A DNA stretch of 64,000 bases, from NCBI GenBank assembly GCA_045114775.1, contig JBGULC010000042.1, positions 92,579 through 156,578 on the forward strand, written 5' to 3'. The translations under genes and the position numbers were made by a program. Under the pieces are notes generated by a model. The model did not search any database, had not been told where the DNA came from, and saw only the letters and a list, made by a program, of their open reading frames with translations. Positions 8,713 through 16,528 of the stretch are shown here, one piece after another (positions within the stretch are counted from its first letter, which is position 1; the number at the start of each line of letters is the position of its first letter). Origin of the DNA: UBA3792 sp045114775. GTDB lineage: Bacteria > Bacillota > Clostridia > Christensenellales > CAG-138.

Positions 8713-10111
8713 ACGGGTGAGCTTCCGGTTTGACGAAAAAGCAGGAAAGACCGATGAAACGATCGACCTGTTCGGACCGGACGAGGAAGACGAACCCATA
8801 GAGGAACCCGTACCGGAGGATGAAGCGTCGTCCGGCGGGTTCCGTGTGCCGGGATCCTTTGAAATGCCGGAGGACAAGCCTGTACCGAAAAAAACGTCGG
8901 AGAAAGCGAAACCGAGCGGAAAGGAAACGGACAAGCCCTCTGAAACGCCGCAATTCCGGTTCGACCGGTACGGACGCCGCGTCGGCAAGCGCGCGCGCTA
9001 CGGCAAGCGGAAAAATGCGCCGCGGGCCGCGACGACCGTTGTTGAGCACGATACGGCGGCGAAGCGCGAGTACGATGAAGCGCGACAGCGCTCCGAGGCA
9101 CGCGCCAAGCGACGTGCCCGTGAAGAAGCAAAGGCTGCGGAGCTGAAAAAAGCCGAGCGAAAGGAAAAATGGCGGCGCAGCGCGACGACTTTCGTGTTGG
9201 GCGTCCTGGCGCTTGCGGCGCTTGCGGCTTTGACTTGGTTTACGACGCGGCTCAACAAGATCGAGATCACGAATGTGCCGAGGGGCTATACCGAGGAGCG
9301 GATCATCGAGCTTTCGGGGCTTGAGCCGAGCCTGCATAAGAAGAGCGCGCTTCTGATCAGCACGCAGAAGGTCGAGGAGCGGATCGAGCAGGACCCGTAC
9401 CTTGAGGCGACTGTACGGTATTCGTTCCCGTCGAAGATCCGCATCACGCTGAGCAGACGCGACGAGGCTGCGTGCGTGCGCTGGGGCCCGCAGAGCGAGT
9501 ATCTCGCGATCATCGACAAAAACGGCACGGTGCTGGACGACCGCGCCGAGACCGCGAGCGGGCTTCTGATCGCGGACGGCATGAGTATTTCCAGCGCGGT
9601 CAACGGCGCCCGGCTCGGCGATGCCAGCGATATTCAGGTCGAAGCGTTGATCCGGCTTCTGCAGAAGCTCAACGATCGCGGTTTGATGGATCGTGAGCCG
9701 CGCATCAGCCGCATCGATATGACGGAGCTCATGCAGATCCGGATGTACGTCGAGGGAAAGCCGTATGTCATTGAGCTCGGCAGCGTGTCGCTGTTCGACA
9801 CCTGCCTCGATCGCCTTGCCAAAAACTGGGATACGATCATGCGGGAAGCCGCGGAATGCGTCAGAAACGATAACGCGCTGACGGTTACGATCTATCTGTA
9901 CGGCAAGGACGGCTCCTTTGTTTCGCCGTACGAACCGGGCTATACTGCGCCGACGCTTGCACCGGCTTCGCCGCGTCCGTCTGCGTCCCCGGGTGAAGGT
10001 CCGCAGACCACGCCGAACCCCGGCCCGGAGGCAACGCCGGACGACGAGCCGTACGAGCCGCAGCCGCAGGTCACTCCGATGCCGCATCAGGGGGATCCTT
10101 TTACGGGTTAA
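8687..10111 (+). CDS. ftsQ: Cell division protein FtsQ/DivIB with long charged head and Pro-rich tail
   Basis: Bitopic divisome protein. A roughly 160-residue cytoplasmic head is Lys/Glu/Arg-rich. One membrane segment (about 166-186) leads to a POTRA-like region starting IEITNVPRGYTEERI and an FtsQ domain. The last 55 residues are Pro/Ser/Thr-rich (ASPRPSASPGE, PNPGPEATP). The start codon is TTG at 8687, with GAAAGGA 7 bases upstream, inside the 3' end of murA, so translation is probably coupled. A 14-bp stem terminator follows directly, closing the cluster. ftsZ is not adjacent. The head and tail are longer than in Bacillus DivIB. Confidence 0.88.
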   Translation: MAKKKKNGERVSFRFDEKAGKTDETIDLFGPDEEDEPIEEPVPEDEASSGGFRVPGSFEMPEDKPVPKKTSEKAKPSGKETDKPSETPQFRFDRYGRRVGKRARYGKRKNAPRAATTVVEHDTAAKREYDEARQRSEARAKRRAREEAKAAELKKAERKEKWRRSATTFVLGVLALAALAALTWFTTRLNKIEITNVPRGYTEERIIELSGLEPSLHKKSALLISTQKVEERIEQDPYLEATVRYSFPSKIRITLSRRDEAACVRWGPQSEYLAIIDKNGTVLDDRAETASGLLIADGMSISSAVNGARLGDASDIQVEALIRLLQKLNDRGLMDREPRISRIDMTELMQIRMYVEGKPYVIELGSVSLFDTCLDRLAKNWDTIMREAAECVRNDNALTVTIYLYGKDGSFVSPYEPGYTAPTLAPASPRPSASPGEGPQTTPNPGPEATPDDEPYEPQPQVTPMPHQGDPFTG

Positions 10112-10117
10112 CAAATT

Positions 10118-10155
10118 CGGTCTGTTGAAACAGGGTTTCAACAGACCGTTTTTTT
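10118..10155 (+). terminator. Rho-independent terminator of the mur/fts cluster
   Basis: A perfect 14-bp stem (CGGTCTGTTGAAAC at 10118-10131 with its complement at 10135-10148) closes on a 3-base loop and is followed by seven T. It begins six bases after the ftsQ stop codon, so it ends the division operon. Confidence 0.93.
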
Positions 10156-10380
10156 CGGTTTCCGCCTGAAACCCTCCGGGTTGTACGAGCGGCGGAAACC
10201 GCAAGGTGTCAAATCCCGCCGCGCATGTCGCCGGATTTGTGTGATATTTGTTCCTCCGGTGCGTGCGCCGAACGGCGACGCCGTTCTTTTTGCGGTTTGA
10301 TCGAAAGAAGAATCCCGCCGCGCATGTCACCGGATTTATCATATTCTGTAGGGATGGGCATTGCCCGTCCGTTTTTATGC
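10156..10380. other. Gene-free stretch holding a 27-bp direct repeat
   Basis: No open reading frame here looks real. Two copies of a 27-base unit (AATCCCGCCGCGCATGTC, then g or a, then CCGGATTT) lie at 10212-10238 and 10311-10337 in the same orientation with one mismatch. Between them is a GC-rich inverted segment (GAACGGCGACGCCGTTC, about 10270-10286). The composition suggests an interspersed non-coding repeat family. The start of the element is not delimited. Confidence 0.6.
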
Positions 10381-10407
10381 AAAAAAACGAGACCCTTTCG
10401 GGTCCCG
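10381..10407 (-). terminator. Rho-independent terminator of rpsF-ssb-rpsR
   Basis: Read on the minus strand, CGGGACCC-GAAA-GGGTCTCG (one G-T pair) is followed by seven T (A-run at 10381-10387). It lies 33 bases after the rpsR stop codon and so ends the ribosomal operon. Confidence 0.88.
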
Positions 10408-10439
10408 TGCTAAACGGTCTGTGTGTGACTGTTGATAAC

Positions 10440-10682
10440 TTACTCTGCGCAGTAGGGCAGAAGAGCCATGATCCGCGCGCGCTTGATCGCGACCGCGAGG
10501 TCGCGCTGATGCTCTGCGCACACGCCGGACATACGGCGGGGCATGATCTTTCCGCTCTCGGAAATGAAGCCCTGCAGCTTTTTGATGTCCTTATAATCAA
10601 TGGATGTGGCCTTCTCAACGCAGAAACGGCAAACTTTGCGTCTGCTTCTCGGACGACGGGGACGCAGTTTACGATCTTCCAT
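10440..10682 (-). CDS. rpsR: 30S ribosomal protein S18
   Basis: Small-subunit protein that pairs with S6 on the platform of the 30S subunit. The 80-aa sequence contains the family core KVCRFCVEK, IDYKDIKKLQGFISE and GKIMPRRMSGVCAEHQR. It is a cysteine-containing form (CRFC plus C and H in VCAEHQ), a pattern that could bind zinc. It is the last gene of rpsF-ssb-rpsR, the usual bacterial order, 23 bases after ssb, with AGGAGG before the ATG. Confidence 0.97.
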   Translation of the reverse strand: MEDRKLRPRRPRSRRKVCRFCVEKATSIDYKDIKKLQGFISESGKIMPRRMSGVCAEHQRDLAVAIKRARIMALLPYCAE

Positions 10683-10705
10683 GTGATGCCTCCTGAAATA
10701 ATGAA

Positions 10706-11125
10706 TTAAAACGGTAAGTCGTCGGCATTGATGTCGGTGAATCCGGCGAGATCCTGCGCGGGCGCAGAGGGACGCGGTGCGGAATAACCGCTGCCGGTTT
10801 CATCTGCCGCCTTCGGCGTCAGGAACTCGACCTCATCGGCCGAAACGTCAAGCGACATACGGGTCGTGCCGTCCTTCGCTTCGTAGGTGCGCGCCTGCAG
10901 CTCGCCGATGACGGCGACCTTGCGGCCCTTTTGAAGGTAACGCGCGCAGGTGTCGCCCAGCTGCCGCCAGGCGTTGATGCGGAAGAAGTCCGTTTGTCTT
11001 TCTCCGCTCTGGTTTGCGAAGCGCCGGTTGACGGCGATCGTGAAGGTGCAGACGGTCACGCCGCTGGGCGTGCTGCGCACTTCGGGGTCGTGGGTCAGGT
11101 TGCCGATCAAAGTAATCTTGTTCAT
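10706..11125 (-). CDS. ssb: Single-stranded DNA-binding protein
   Basis: OB-fold protein that coats single-stranded DNA in replication and repair. It starts MNKITLIGNLTHDPEVR and has the core VCTFTIAVNRRF. A short linker with Pro/Ser/Gly ends in the acidic tip DINADDLPF, the conserved tail that docks partner enzymes. 139 aa is normal. It sits between rpsF and rpsR, as in most Firmicutes, with GGAGG upstream of the start. Confidence 0.96.
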   Translation of the reverse strand: MNKITLIGNLTHDPEVRSTPSGVTVCTFTIAVNRRFANQSGERQTDFFRINAWRQLGDTCARYLQKGRKVAVIGELQARTYEAKDGTTRMSLDVSADEVEFLTPKAADETGSGYSAPRPSAPAQDLAGFTDINADDLPF

Positions 11126-11167
11126 GCTTTCATTTTCCTCCGTTCTTTCGTGCTGTTACTTTGGTGC

Positions 11168-11455
11168 TTATGCTTCCTTGCGAGTGACCATGTAGCGCAT
11201 GAGCCGTTCATCGTTGCGCATGTTGCGCTCCAGCTCACGGGGCAGTTCCGGATTCGCGTTGAAGACGACCAGAACATAATAGCCCTCGGTCTTGTAGTCG
11301 ATCGGGTATGCCAGGCGACGCTTGCCCCAAACCTCGGTCTTCTCGATCTCGCCGCCGTTTGCGGTGATAATGTCGGCAAACTTATCCATGACGACCTTAT
11401 CCGCTTCTTCATCAAGCTCGGGCGTGATCACGTACAAAACTTCGTACTGATTCAT
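11168..11455 (-). CDS. rpsF: 30S ribosomal protein S6
   Basis: Ribosomal protein S6, partner of S18. The 95-aa protein begins MNQYEVLYVITPELDEE and contains VWGKRRLAYPIDYKTEGYY, the typical core. The start at 11455 was chosen over a longer in-frame ATG because AAGGAGGTGAAATAC directly precedes it and homologues begin here. It heads the rpsF-ssb-rpsR operon; a promoter (11520-11548) and a hairpin-bearing leader precede it. Confidence 0.96.
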   Translation of the reverse strand: MNQYEVLYVITPELDEEADKVVMDKFADIITANGGEIEKTEVWGKRRLAYPIDYKTEGYYVLVVFNANPELPRELERNMRNDERLMRYMVTRKEA

Positions 11456-11472
11456 GTATTTCACCTCCTTGT

Positions 11473-11507
11473 GGACTTGTGGCCTTCTTTTGAAGGCAAG
11501 AAGGACC
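11473..11507 (-). promoter_or_regulatory. Hairpin in the rpsF leader, possible S6:S18 autoregulatory site
   Basis: In the 5' untranslated region of rpsF the minus strand folds into GCCTTC-AAAA-GAAGGC with a weaker, bulged outer stem. S6:S18 binding to rpsF leaders is known in many bacteria, so feedback control is plausible. The exact consensus was not matched here, so the regulatory assignment is inference. Confidence 0.35.
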
Positions 11508-11519
11508 GTTAGCTTTCGT

Positions 11520-11548
11520 ACTATATCACAACTTTTCCCGGAATGCAA
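11520..11548 (-). promoter_or_regulatory. Sigma-A-type promoter for rpsF-ssb-rpsR
   Basis: On the minus strand TTGCAT (11543-11548) and TATAGT (11520-11525) are separated by 17 bases. The predicted start lies about 60 bases upstream of rpsF. It is back to back with the holA promoter at 11563-11591. Confidence 0.75.
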
Positions 11549-11562
11549 GGACTTTTTTCCCA

Positions 11563-11591
11563 TTGTGCGAAAGATTTTTGTGTGGTACAAT
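11563..11591 (+). promoter_or_regulatory. holA promoter predicting a leaderless transcript
   Basis: TTGTGC (11563-11568) and TACAAT (11586-11591) have 17-base spacing. Only six bases separate the -10 box from the holA ATG at 11598, so the expected transcription start falls on or next to the A of the ATG. No Shine-Dalgarno is present. The same geometry occurs at rsmA and at the gene ending at 18340. Confidence 0.7.
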
Positions 11592-11597
11592 ACGGGT

Positions 11598-12584
11598 ATG
11601 ACCGAACAGGAGCTTTATCAAAAAACAAAGGCCCGGACGTTATCGGGCGCATATCTTTTCGAAGGCGCGGAGGAGCTTTTAAAGCAGCAGGCTGTGGACC
11701 GCATCGTTTCGCTGCTCGATCCCGGCTTTCTCGATCTGAACCTGAAGCGCATGAAGGAACCGGACGCATCCGCCGTGCTTGACGCCGCGCATGCCGTGCC
11801 GGTGTTCGATTCGCTTTGCGTCGCCGTCTTCACCGATTTCGACGACACGGCGCTTTTCGAGACGCTCGAAAAGCGGAACGCGCTCGACCTGCTCTTTGCG
11901 CCGAAAGACGCGGTCGTTCTGTTCGTGCGCCGCGGCAAGGGCAAGGAGACGCCGTTTACAAAGCTCTTTACCGCAAAGGACCGCTATGTATCCTTCGACC
12001 CGATGAGCGAGGACCGCGCCAAAGAGATGTGCGCGCGGCTCTGCGCAAGGCGCGGCGTGCGGCTCGACCGACCGGAGGCGGCGCAGCTTGTCGATATGGT
12101 CGGTACGGACGCGTATCGACTCAGCAACGAGGTAAGCAAGCTCTGCGATTACGTCGGAAACGGCGGCGCGGTCACGCGCGACGTGCTTCGCTTCGTCGTC
12201 ACGCCCTCGGTCGAATACGAGATCTTTCCGATGCTGAACGCGCTCCTTGCCGGCAACAAAAAAACCGCGATGCGCATGCTGACCGAGGCGATAAACGATG
12301 GGCAGGAGAATCCGCTCAGAGTTGCGTCGTTCCTTGAGGGGCGGTTGAAGCAGATGCTGATCGCGAAGGAACTGCTCGAAGCGAAGCGTCCGCGGCCGGA
12401 GATCATCAAAGCGATGGGCGGAAATCCGAAGGCGGCGGAGATCGCGCTGAAAAACGCGCAGAAGCTCCCGCTCCAAAAGCTCAAGAACGCCGTCGCCGCC
12501 TTCGCCCGCATCAACGCGGACATGAAGCAAGGCCTTTTGAATGAATCCGACGCCCTGATCCTCGCAATTTATAAAAGCTTTTGA
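11598..12584 (+). CDS. holA: DNA polymerase III subunit delta
   Basis: Clamp-loader subunit that opens the beta sliding clamp. The 328-aa protein starts MTEQELYQKTKART, has the N-terminal AYLFEGAEELLKQQ segment where the family has its YLxxGxE motif, and a C-terminal helical collar domain (REFLEG-like VASFLEGRLKQML, MGGNPKAAEIALKNA). The start at 11598 was chosen because family proteins begin here and a promoter lies immediately upstream. Upstream in-frame codons fall inside that promoter. It is divergent from rpsF and 69 bases before a lipoprotein gene. Confidence 0.88.
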   Translation: MTEQELYQKTKARTLSGAYLFEGAEELLKQQAVDRIVSLLDPGFLDLNLKRMKEPDASAVLDAAHAVPVFDSLCVAVFTDFDDTALFETLEKRNALDLLFAPKDAVVLFVRRGKGKETPFTKLFTAKDRYVSFDPMSEDRAKEMCARLCARRGVRLDRPEAAQLVDMVGTDAYRLSNEVSKLCDYVGNGGAVTRDVLRFVVTPSVEYEIFPMLNALLAGNKKTAMRMLTEAINDGQENPLRVASFLEGRLKQMLIAKELLEAKRPRPEIIKAMGGNPKAAEIALKNAQKLPLQKLKNAVAAFARINADMKQGLLNESDALILAIYKSF

Positions 12585-12653
12585 AAAAATCAAACCGGAT
12601 CCGCGTTTTTCGCGTCTATTTGGTGAAAACAAACAAAAAGGAGACAGAATTCT

Positions 12654-13865
12654 ATGAAAAAAACACTTTGTCTGCTGTTTGCGCTTCTGCTGCTGTTTGC
12701 GGCGGCCGCGTGCAAGTCGGAAAGACCTGAAAGGATCCCCGTGATCGGCGAAAGCGGATCGCCGTCCGCGCCCGATCCGCAGCCCGCGTCCGATTCACAG
12801 TCCGCGCAGCCTGCGGCTTCGGTCCCGACGGGGAACGAAAACTTCAACACGGGCGGCCTTGTCGCGAGCGACGGTGATCGCAGCTACTTCATCACCCACC
12901 TTGTGGACCTCAGTGAAAATGTGATCGTCGCGCTCGGAAGCAGTATCGACGCGGAGCCGGAGATCCTTTATCACACGTCAGGAGAGATCCCCCTCGTCAA
13001 GCTGTTTGTTACGAACGATCGGGTTTGGTTTTTGCGGGGGTGCAACATATATGACCGGATCGAAATCAATGAAAAGGCGGACCTGTGCTGGGTGTCCAAG
13101 GATGGTAAGGATAGCGGAACGGCGCGGAATTTTGATCTGAATCTGACCAAAGAAGAAAGGATAAACAGCGTATTTTCCGACGGCAGATATCTGTATTTCA
13201 TGATGTTTACCGAAAACGGGCCGTCTTATTATCGTTATGATCCGGAGGCCGAGCGGGGAGAGGTTTTTGACGCGCAGCGGTTTGTCGGGGCCGATGAGCT
13301 GTGCTTTATCATTGCGATCGACGGGGACCGTATCTATTACGTCAGAATCGACCGCTCGTTTGAATCCGGTCACAACCGAATTTGTTATTCAGCGCTTGAC
13401 CGACCCGAAGAGCACGGAATCTGCGACATCGACGCTTTGGAGTTCGAACAAATAATTGACAAAGGCAAAATGCGCGCCGTTGTCTCCGGCGGATATCTGT
13501 TTTTGTCGGCCAAAGAGCCGGAGGTCATGAGCATCGAGCTTGAGACCGGAAACAAGCGTTACATTGTTTCGTCCGATGAGACGATAACTGACACCTTTAC
13601 ATATGCCGTTTACGGCGATACAGTCTATTATTTCACACGCGGCGGTGACCTGAAAGCTGCTTCCGGAAACGGTGAGAGCCGCGTCCTCATCCGGGACGAC
13701 GGCAGGAAGGAGACGGACGGCTACCAAAGAAAAAAGGTCCTTCCGCAGTATGGAAACGGATGGGTGTATTATTATCATGATGATATGCTCCGCTATTGCA
13801 GCCGTGTCCGCGTCGACGGAACGCTCTTCCCCGATTATCCGATCATGTGGGAATACGAGGATTGA
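12654..13865 (+). CDS. Lipoprotein with DUF5050-like beta-propeller repeats
   Basis: Exported lipoprotein of unknown function. The signal peptide MKKTLCLLFALLLLFAAAAC ends in a lipobox with Cys20, followed by a Ser/Pro/Gln linker (about 21-62). The rest is built from short beta-strand units such as DGRYLYFM, GDRIYYVR, GGYLFLSA, GDTVYYFTR and NGWVYYYHDDML. These resemble the DUF5050/propeller-type repeats of Clostridia surface proteins. AAAGGAG precedes the ATG and a clear terminator follows. 403 aa. Ligand unknown. Confidence 0.7.
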   Translation: MKKTLCLLFALLLLFAAAACKSERPERIPVIGESGSPSAPDPQPASDSQSAQPAASVPTGNENFNTGGLVASDGDRSYFITHLVDLSENVIVALGSSIDAEPEILYHTSGEIPLVKLFVTNDRVWFLRGCNIYDRIEINEKADLCWVSKDGKDSGTARNFDLNLTKEERINSVFSDGRYLYFMMFTENGPSYYRYDPEAERGEVFDAQRFVGADELCFIIAIDGDRIYYVRIDRSFESGHNRICYSALDRPEEHGICDIDALEFEQIIDKGKMRAVVSGGYLFLSAKEPEVMSIELETGNKRYIVSSDETITDTFTYAVYGDTVYYFTRGGDLKAASGNGESRVLIRDDGRKETDGYQRKKVLPQYGNGWVYYYHDDMLRYCSRVRVDGTLFPDYPIMWEYED

Positions 13866-13879
13866 CCGATCTGTATAGG

Positions 13880-13908
13880 AAACGGGAAGCATTGCGCTTC
13901 CCGTTTTT
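13880..13908 (+). terminator. Rho-independent terminator after the DUF5050-like lipoprotein gene
   Basis: AACGGGAAGC (13881-13890) pairs with GCTTCCCGTT (13896-13905) around a five-base loop, followed by a short T-run. It lies 16 bases after the stop codon. Confidence 0.85.
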
Positions 13909-13953
13909 CGTACGTTCGCTTCAGAGCCGGGAGGGCGGGGTTTCTTCCGCAGC

Positions 13954-14400
13954 TTACCAGGACGGTGCGAAGACCTTGCCGAAGATCCATTTGAGCAGCA
14001 GCGGGAGCAGCGTAAAGGCCGCGCCGAGCGCGCCGAATACGATCGGCGCGACGAATCTGCCCGACACCGCGCGTCCGCCTGCCGGATCGGAGGCCGGATA
14101 CTGCACATTGAACGCCTGTCCCTGCCGGAAGGCGGTGCTGGAGACGTTGGAGACGAACCGGTAGGTCTCGCCGTCGACCTCGTATTCCACCGTCGGCGCG
14201 CCGCTTGCGGTGAATCCGACGATCGTCCCCTGCGTTTCCACGAGGTCCTTGCCGTGGGAAAGCGCCGTAAAAAGGGTCACGGCGGCGACGACGATGAAAA
14301 CCACGCCGAGCGCGATCATGCCGTTCAGCATCCATCTGATGATCTTCAGCAGGGATTTTCCCGCATCGCTGTTCGGGTCGACATAGTAATTGATTTGCAT
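13954..14400 (-). CDS. DUF3592-like two-helix membrane protein
   Basis: Small membrane protein of unknown function. The start MQINYYVDPNSDAGK is set by GGAGG nine bases upstream and by near-contact with the stop of the upstream M32 gene. Two membrane segments (about 30-52 and 119-142) flank an external beta-rich domain containing GTIVGFTASGAPTVEYEVDG and a QGQAFNVQYPASDPAGG stretch, which is the layout of DUF3592 proteins. 148 aa. It is 11 bases downstream of the carboxypeptidase gene and so likely cotranscribed. Confidence 0.65.
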   Translation of the reverse strand: MQINYYVDPNSDAGKSLLKIIRWMLNGMIALGVVFIVVAAVTLFTALSHGKDLVETQGTIVGFTASGAPTVEYEVDGETYRFVSNVSSTAFRQGQAFNVQYPASDPAGGRAVSGRFVAPIVFGALGAAFTLLPLLLKWIFGKVFAPSW

Positions 14401-14411
14401 GATACCTCCGC

Positions 14412-15905
14412 TCAGTCGAGGTGATAGAGTGCGCTGTATTTCTTCGTCAGGTAGTCCGTGTAGTACGTCGGATCGAACGGCGCGCCGAAGGCTTCCTCCA
14501 TCAGCTTGCCCGGCTCCTTCATGCAGCCGAAGCGGTAGATGCGCTCGGTGAGCCATTCAACGAGCGGTCGGAGGTTGCCCGCGCGCACAAAGCTCCAGAC
14601 GTCAAGGTCCTGCTCCATGCGCTTGATGAGCTGCGCGTCGTAGGCCGAGCCCACCGCGTAGGAGGGGAAGTAGCCGAACAGCCCGCCGGCCCAGTGCGAA
14701 TCCTGCAGTACGCCGCGGCGGTCGTCCGGCACGTCGACGCCGAGATATTCCTTGTACATGCGGTTCCATTCTACGGGCAGATTCTTCGGTTCGAGATCGC
14801 CGTTGAAGAGCCGCTTTTCAAGCTCGTAGCGCACCATGACGTGCAGCGAATACGTGAGCTCGTCCGCTTCGGTGCGGATGAGGCTCGGCTCGGCCTTGTT
14901 GACCGCCACGTAGAACTCGTGCGCGGTGACGTCCCTGAGCTGCTCAGGGAAGATCTCCTGCATCTTTGGGAAGATCGCCTCGATGAACGGCTCGCTGCGG
15001 CCGATGATGTTCTCGAAGAAGCGCGACTGGCTTTCATGCACGCTCATCGAAACGCCGCAGCCGATCGGAAGCTTAGCAATCTCGTCGGCGATGCCGCGCT
15101 CGTAGGTCGCGTGGCCGCCCTCGTGGATGACGCTGTACATCGAAGCTTCGACCGCGTCCTCGTGGTAGTGCGTGGTGATGCGCACGTCGTATTTTGTAAA
15201 CTCCGTGGTAAACGGATGCTCGGTCTCGCCGATGATGCAATAATTCCGATCAAGCCCCAGAACGTCCATCAGGTAGTCCGAGAAGATCCGCTGATCGGCG
15301 ATCGGATAGTGCCGGTGCAGGAACGAAACGTCCGGTTGATTCCGTATCTTTGCGATCACGGGCACGAGACGCTCGCGCACGATTGAGAAGAACTTGTCCA
15401 GCGTTTCGGTGTTGAGCCCCTTCTCGTACGCGTCGAGCATCGTGTCGTAGATCGGCGCGTCGGGCTTATAGTACTTTGCGAAGCGCTTCTGCGCCGCAAT
15501 CAGCTTCTCAAGGTGCGGCAGGAACATCGCAAAATCGCTCTTGAGCTTTGCTTCGTGCCAGACCTGATCCGCGGTCGTCTGGTCGATCGTATACTGCACG
15601 TACTCGTCCTTCGGAATGCATGCAATGCGTTCGCGCTCTTCCATGGCGAGTTCCGCGGTGCGGACGATCGCGGGATCAACCTCGTCGCGGTGTTCGAGGA
15701 TTTCCTTCTGCATCGCTTCGGTCTCCTCTGAGGTGATCATGTCGTACATGACTTCACTGAGCACACCGAAGGTCTCGCCGACGACAGGCCCCGCGCCTTT
15801 CGGCATCACGGTGTTCATGTCGTAGCTCATCAGCCCCATTGCATGACCGTATGCGCGGAGCTTTCCAAGGTATGCGCGGTAGCGTTCAACGGTTTCCTGG
15901 ATCAT
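14412..15905 (-). CDS. M32-family metallocarboxypeptidase (carboxypeptidase Taq type)
   Basis: Zinc carboxypeptidase that releases C-terminal amino acids from peptides, probably in the cytosol since no signal peptide is seen. The HEXXH zinc motif is HEGGH (about residues 261-265, inside VIHEGGHATYERG). Other M32 landmarks are present: the start region YGHAMGLMSYDMNTVMPKGA, DVRITTHYHED, and HWAGGLFGYFPSYAVGSAYD near the C-terminus. 497 aa is typical. It lies between two envelope-type genes on the minus strand and shares tight spacing (3 bases) with the lipoprotein gene upstream. Confidence 0.93.
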   Translation of the reverse strand: MIQETVERYRAYLGKLRAYGHAMGLMSYDMNTVMPKGAGPVVGETFGVLSEVMYDMITSEETEAMQKEILEHRDEVDPAIVRTAELAMEERERIACIPKDEYVQYTIDQTTADQVWHEAKLKSDFAMFLPHLEKLIAAQKRFAKYYKPDAPIYDTMLDAYEKGLNTETLDKFFSIVRERLVPVIAKIRNQPDVSFLHRHYPIADQRIFSDYLMDVLGLDRNYCIIGETEHPFTTEFTKYDVRITTHYHEDAVEASMYSVIHEGGHATYERGIADEIAKLPIGCGVSMSVHESQSRFFENIIGRSEPFIEAIFPKMQEIFPEQLRDVTAHEFYVAVNKAEPSLIRTEADELTYSLHVMVRYELEKRLFNGDLEPKNLPVEWNRMYKEYLGVDVPDDRRGVLQDSHWAGGLFGYFPSYAVGSAYDAQLIKRMEQDLDVWSFVRAGNLRPLVEWLTERIYRFGCMKEPGKLMEEAFGAPFDPTYYTDYLTKKYSALYHLD

Positions 15906-15908
15906 AGT

Positions 15909-16514
15909 TTAACTCCTTTCGGGATTGTCTTTCGGTTCTTCAAAGATCACGGTCGGCGTCTCGGGTGCTTTGTCCTCAAAGATCACGGTCGGCGTCTTGG
16001 ACTCCGCTTCTTTAGCCGCGGCGCCTTCCGCCGCTGCCTCCGGCTTCTTTGCGGCGGGCTTGCCGAGCAGCACGAGCAGTACGACGGCCAGAACGCCGAG
16101 CACGATCAACGCAAGCGTGCGCCGCGAATCGCGCACGGTGACGGAGACGGACGCGGAGGCCTGCTCGCCGGACAGCGTTTTCGCGGTAACGGTGAGCTTC
16201 GTTTCGCCCGTGCCGTGCGCGATCACGTACAGCGTGCCGTCATTCTTCAATACGCCCTCGGCGACGCGCATGTCGTCGCTTACGACGGTATAGAACAGGA
16301 TCTCATTTTTTGCGGTCGAAAACCCCGCGGTGTAGGCCGGGATCGTTTCGGCGACGTCGTTTCGCGAGCCGAGCGGGAGCTTCAGCTTCACTTCGCACTC
16401 CGCGGGCGCGGTCACGGCAGGCGTCGGTTCCGGCGCGGGCTCCGGCTGCTTTGCGCAGGCAAGCGGCAGACAGATCAGACAGAGGAGAAACAGGATCAAA
16501 AAGTGTTTTTTCAT
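15909..16514 (-). CDS. Lipoprotein with Ig-like domain and C-terminal membrane anchor
   Basis: Exported protein of unknown role. The signal peptide ends in LPLAC (Cys20), then a Pro/Thr/Glu linker and one beta-sandwich-like domain with LYVIAHGTGETKLTVTAK, reminiscent of bacterial Ig-like repeats. A membrane segment (about 142-160) follows. The C-terminal tail is Ala/Lys/Glu-rich and contains TPTVIFE twice; at DNA level TCAAAGATCACGGTCGGCGTCT is duplicated (about 15940-15995). The start at 16514 has AAGGAA upstream. It is 14 bases after the protease gene, suggesting one transcript. A lipid anchor plus a membrane helix would place both ends at the membrane. Confidence 0.55.
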   Translation of the reverse strand: MKKHFLILFLLCLICLPLACAKQPEPAPEPTPAVTAPAECEVKLKLPLGSRNDVAETIPAYTAGFSTAKNEILFYTVVSDDMRVAEGVLKNDGTLYVIAHGTGETKLTVTAKTLSGEQASASVSVTVRDSRRTLALIVLGVLAVVLLVLLGKPAAKKPEAAAEGAAAKEAESKTPTVIFEDKAPETPTVIFEEPKDNPERS

Positions 16515-16528
16515 GGAAATTCCTTTCT

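Noticed and set aside
8666..10618. 650-codon minus-strand frame opposite ftsQ
   Set aside because: It covers a real gene, a terminator and the repeats; the composition is Arg-rich without structure.
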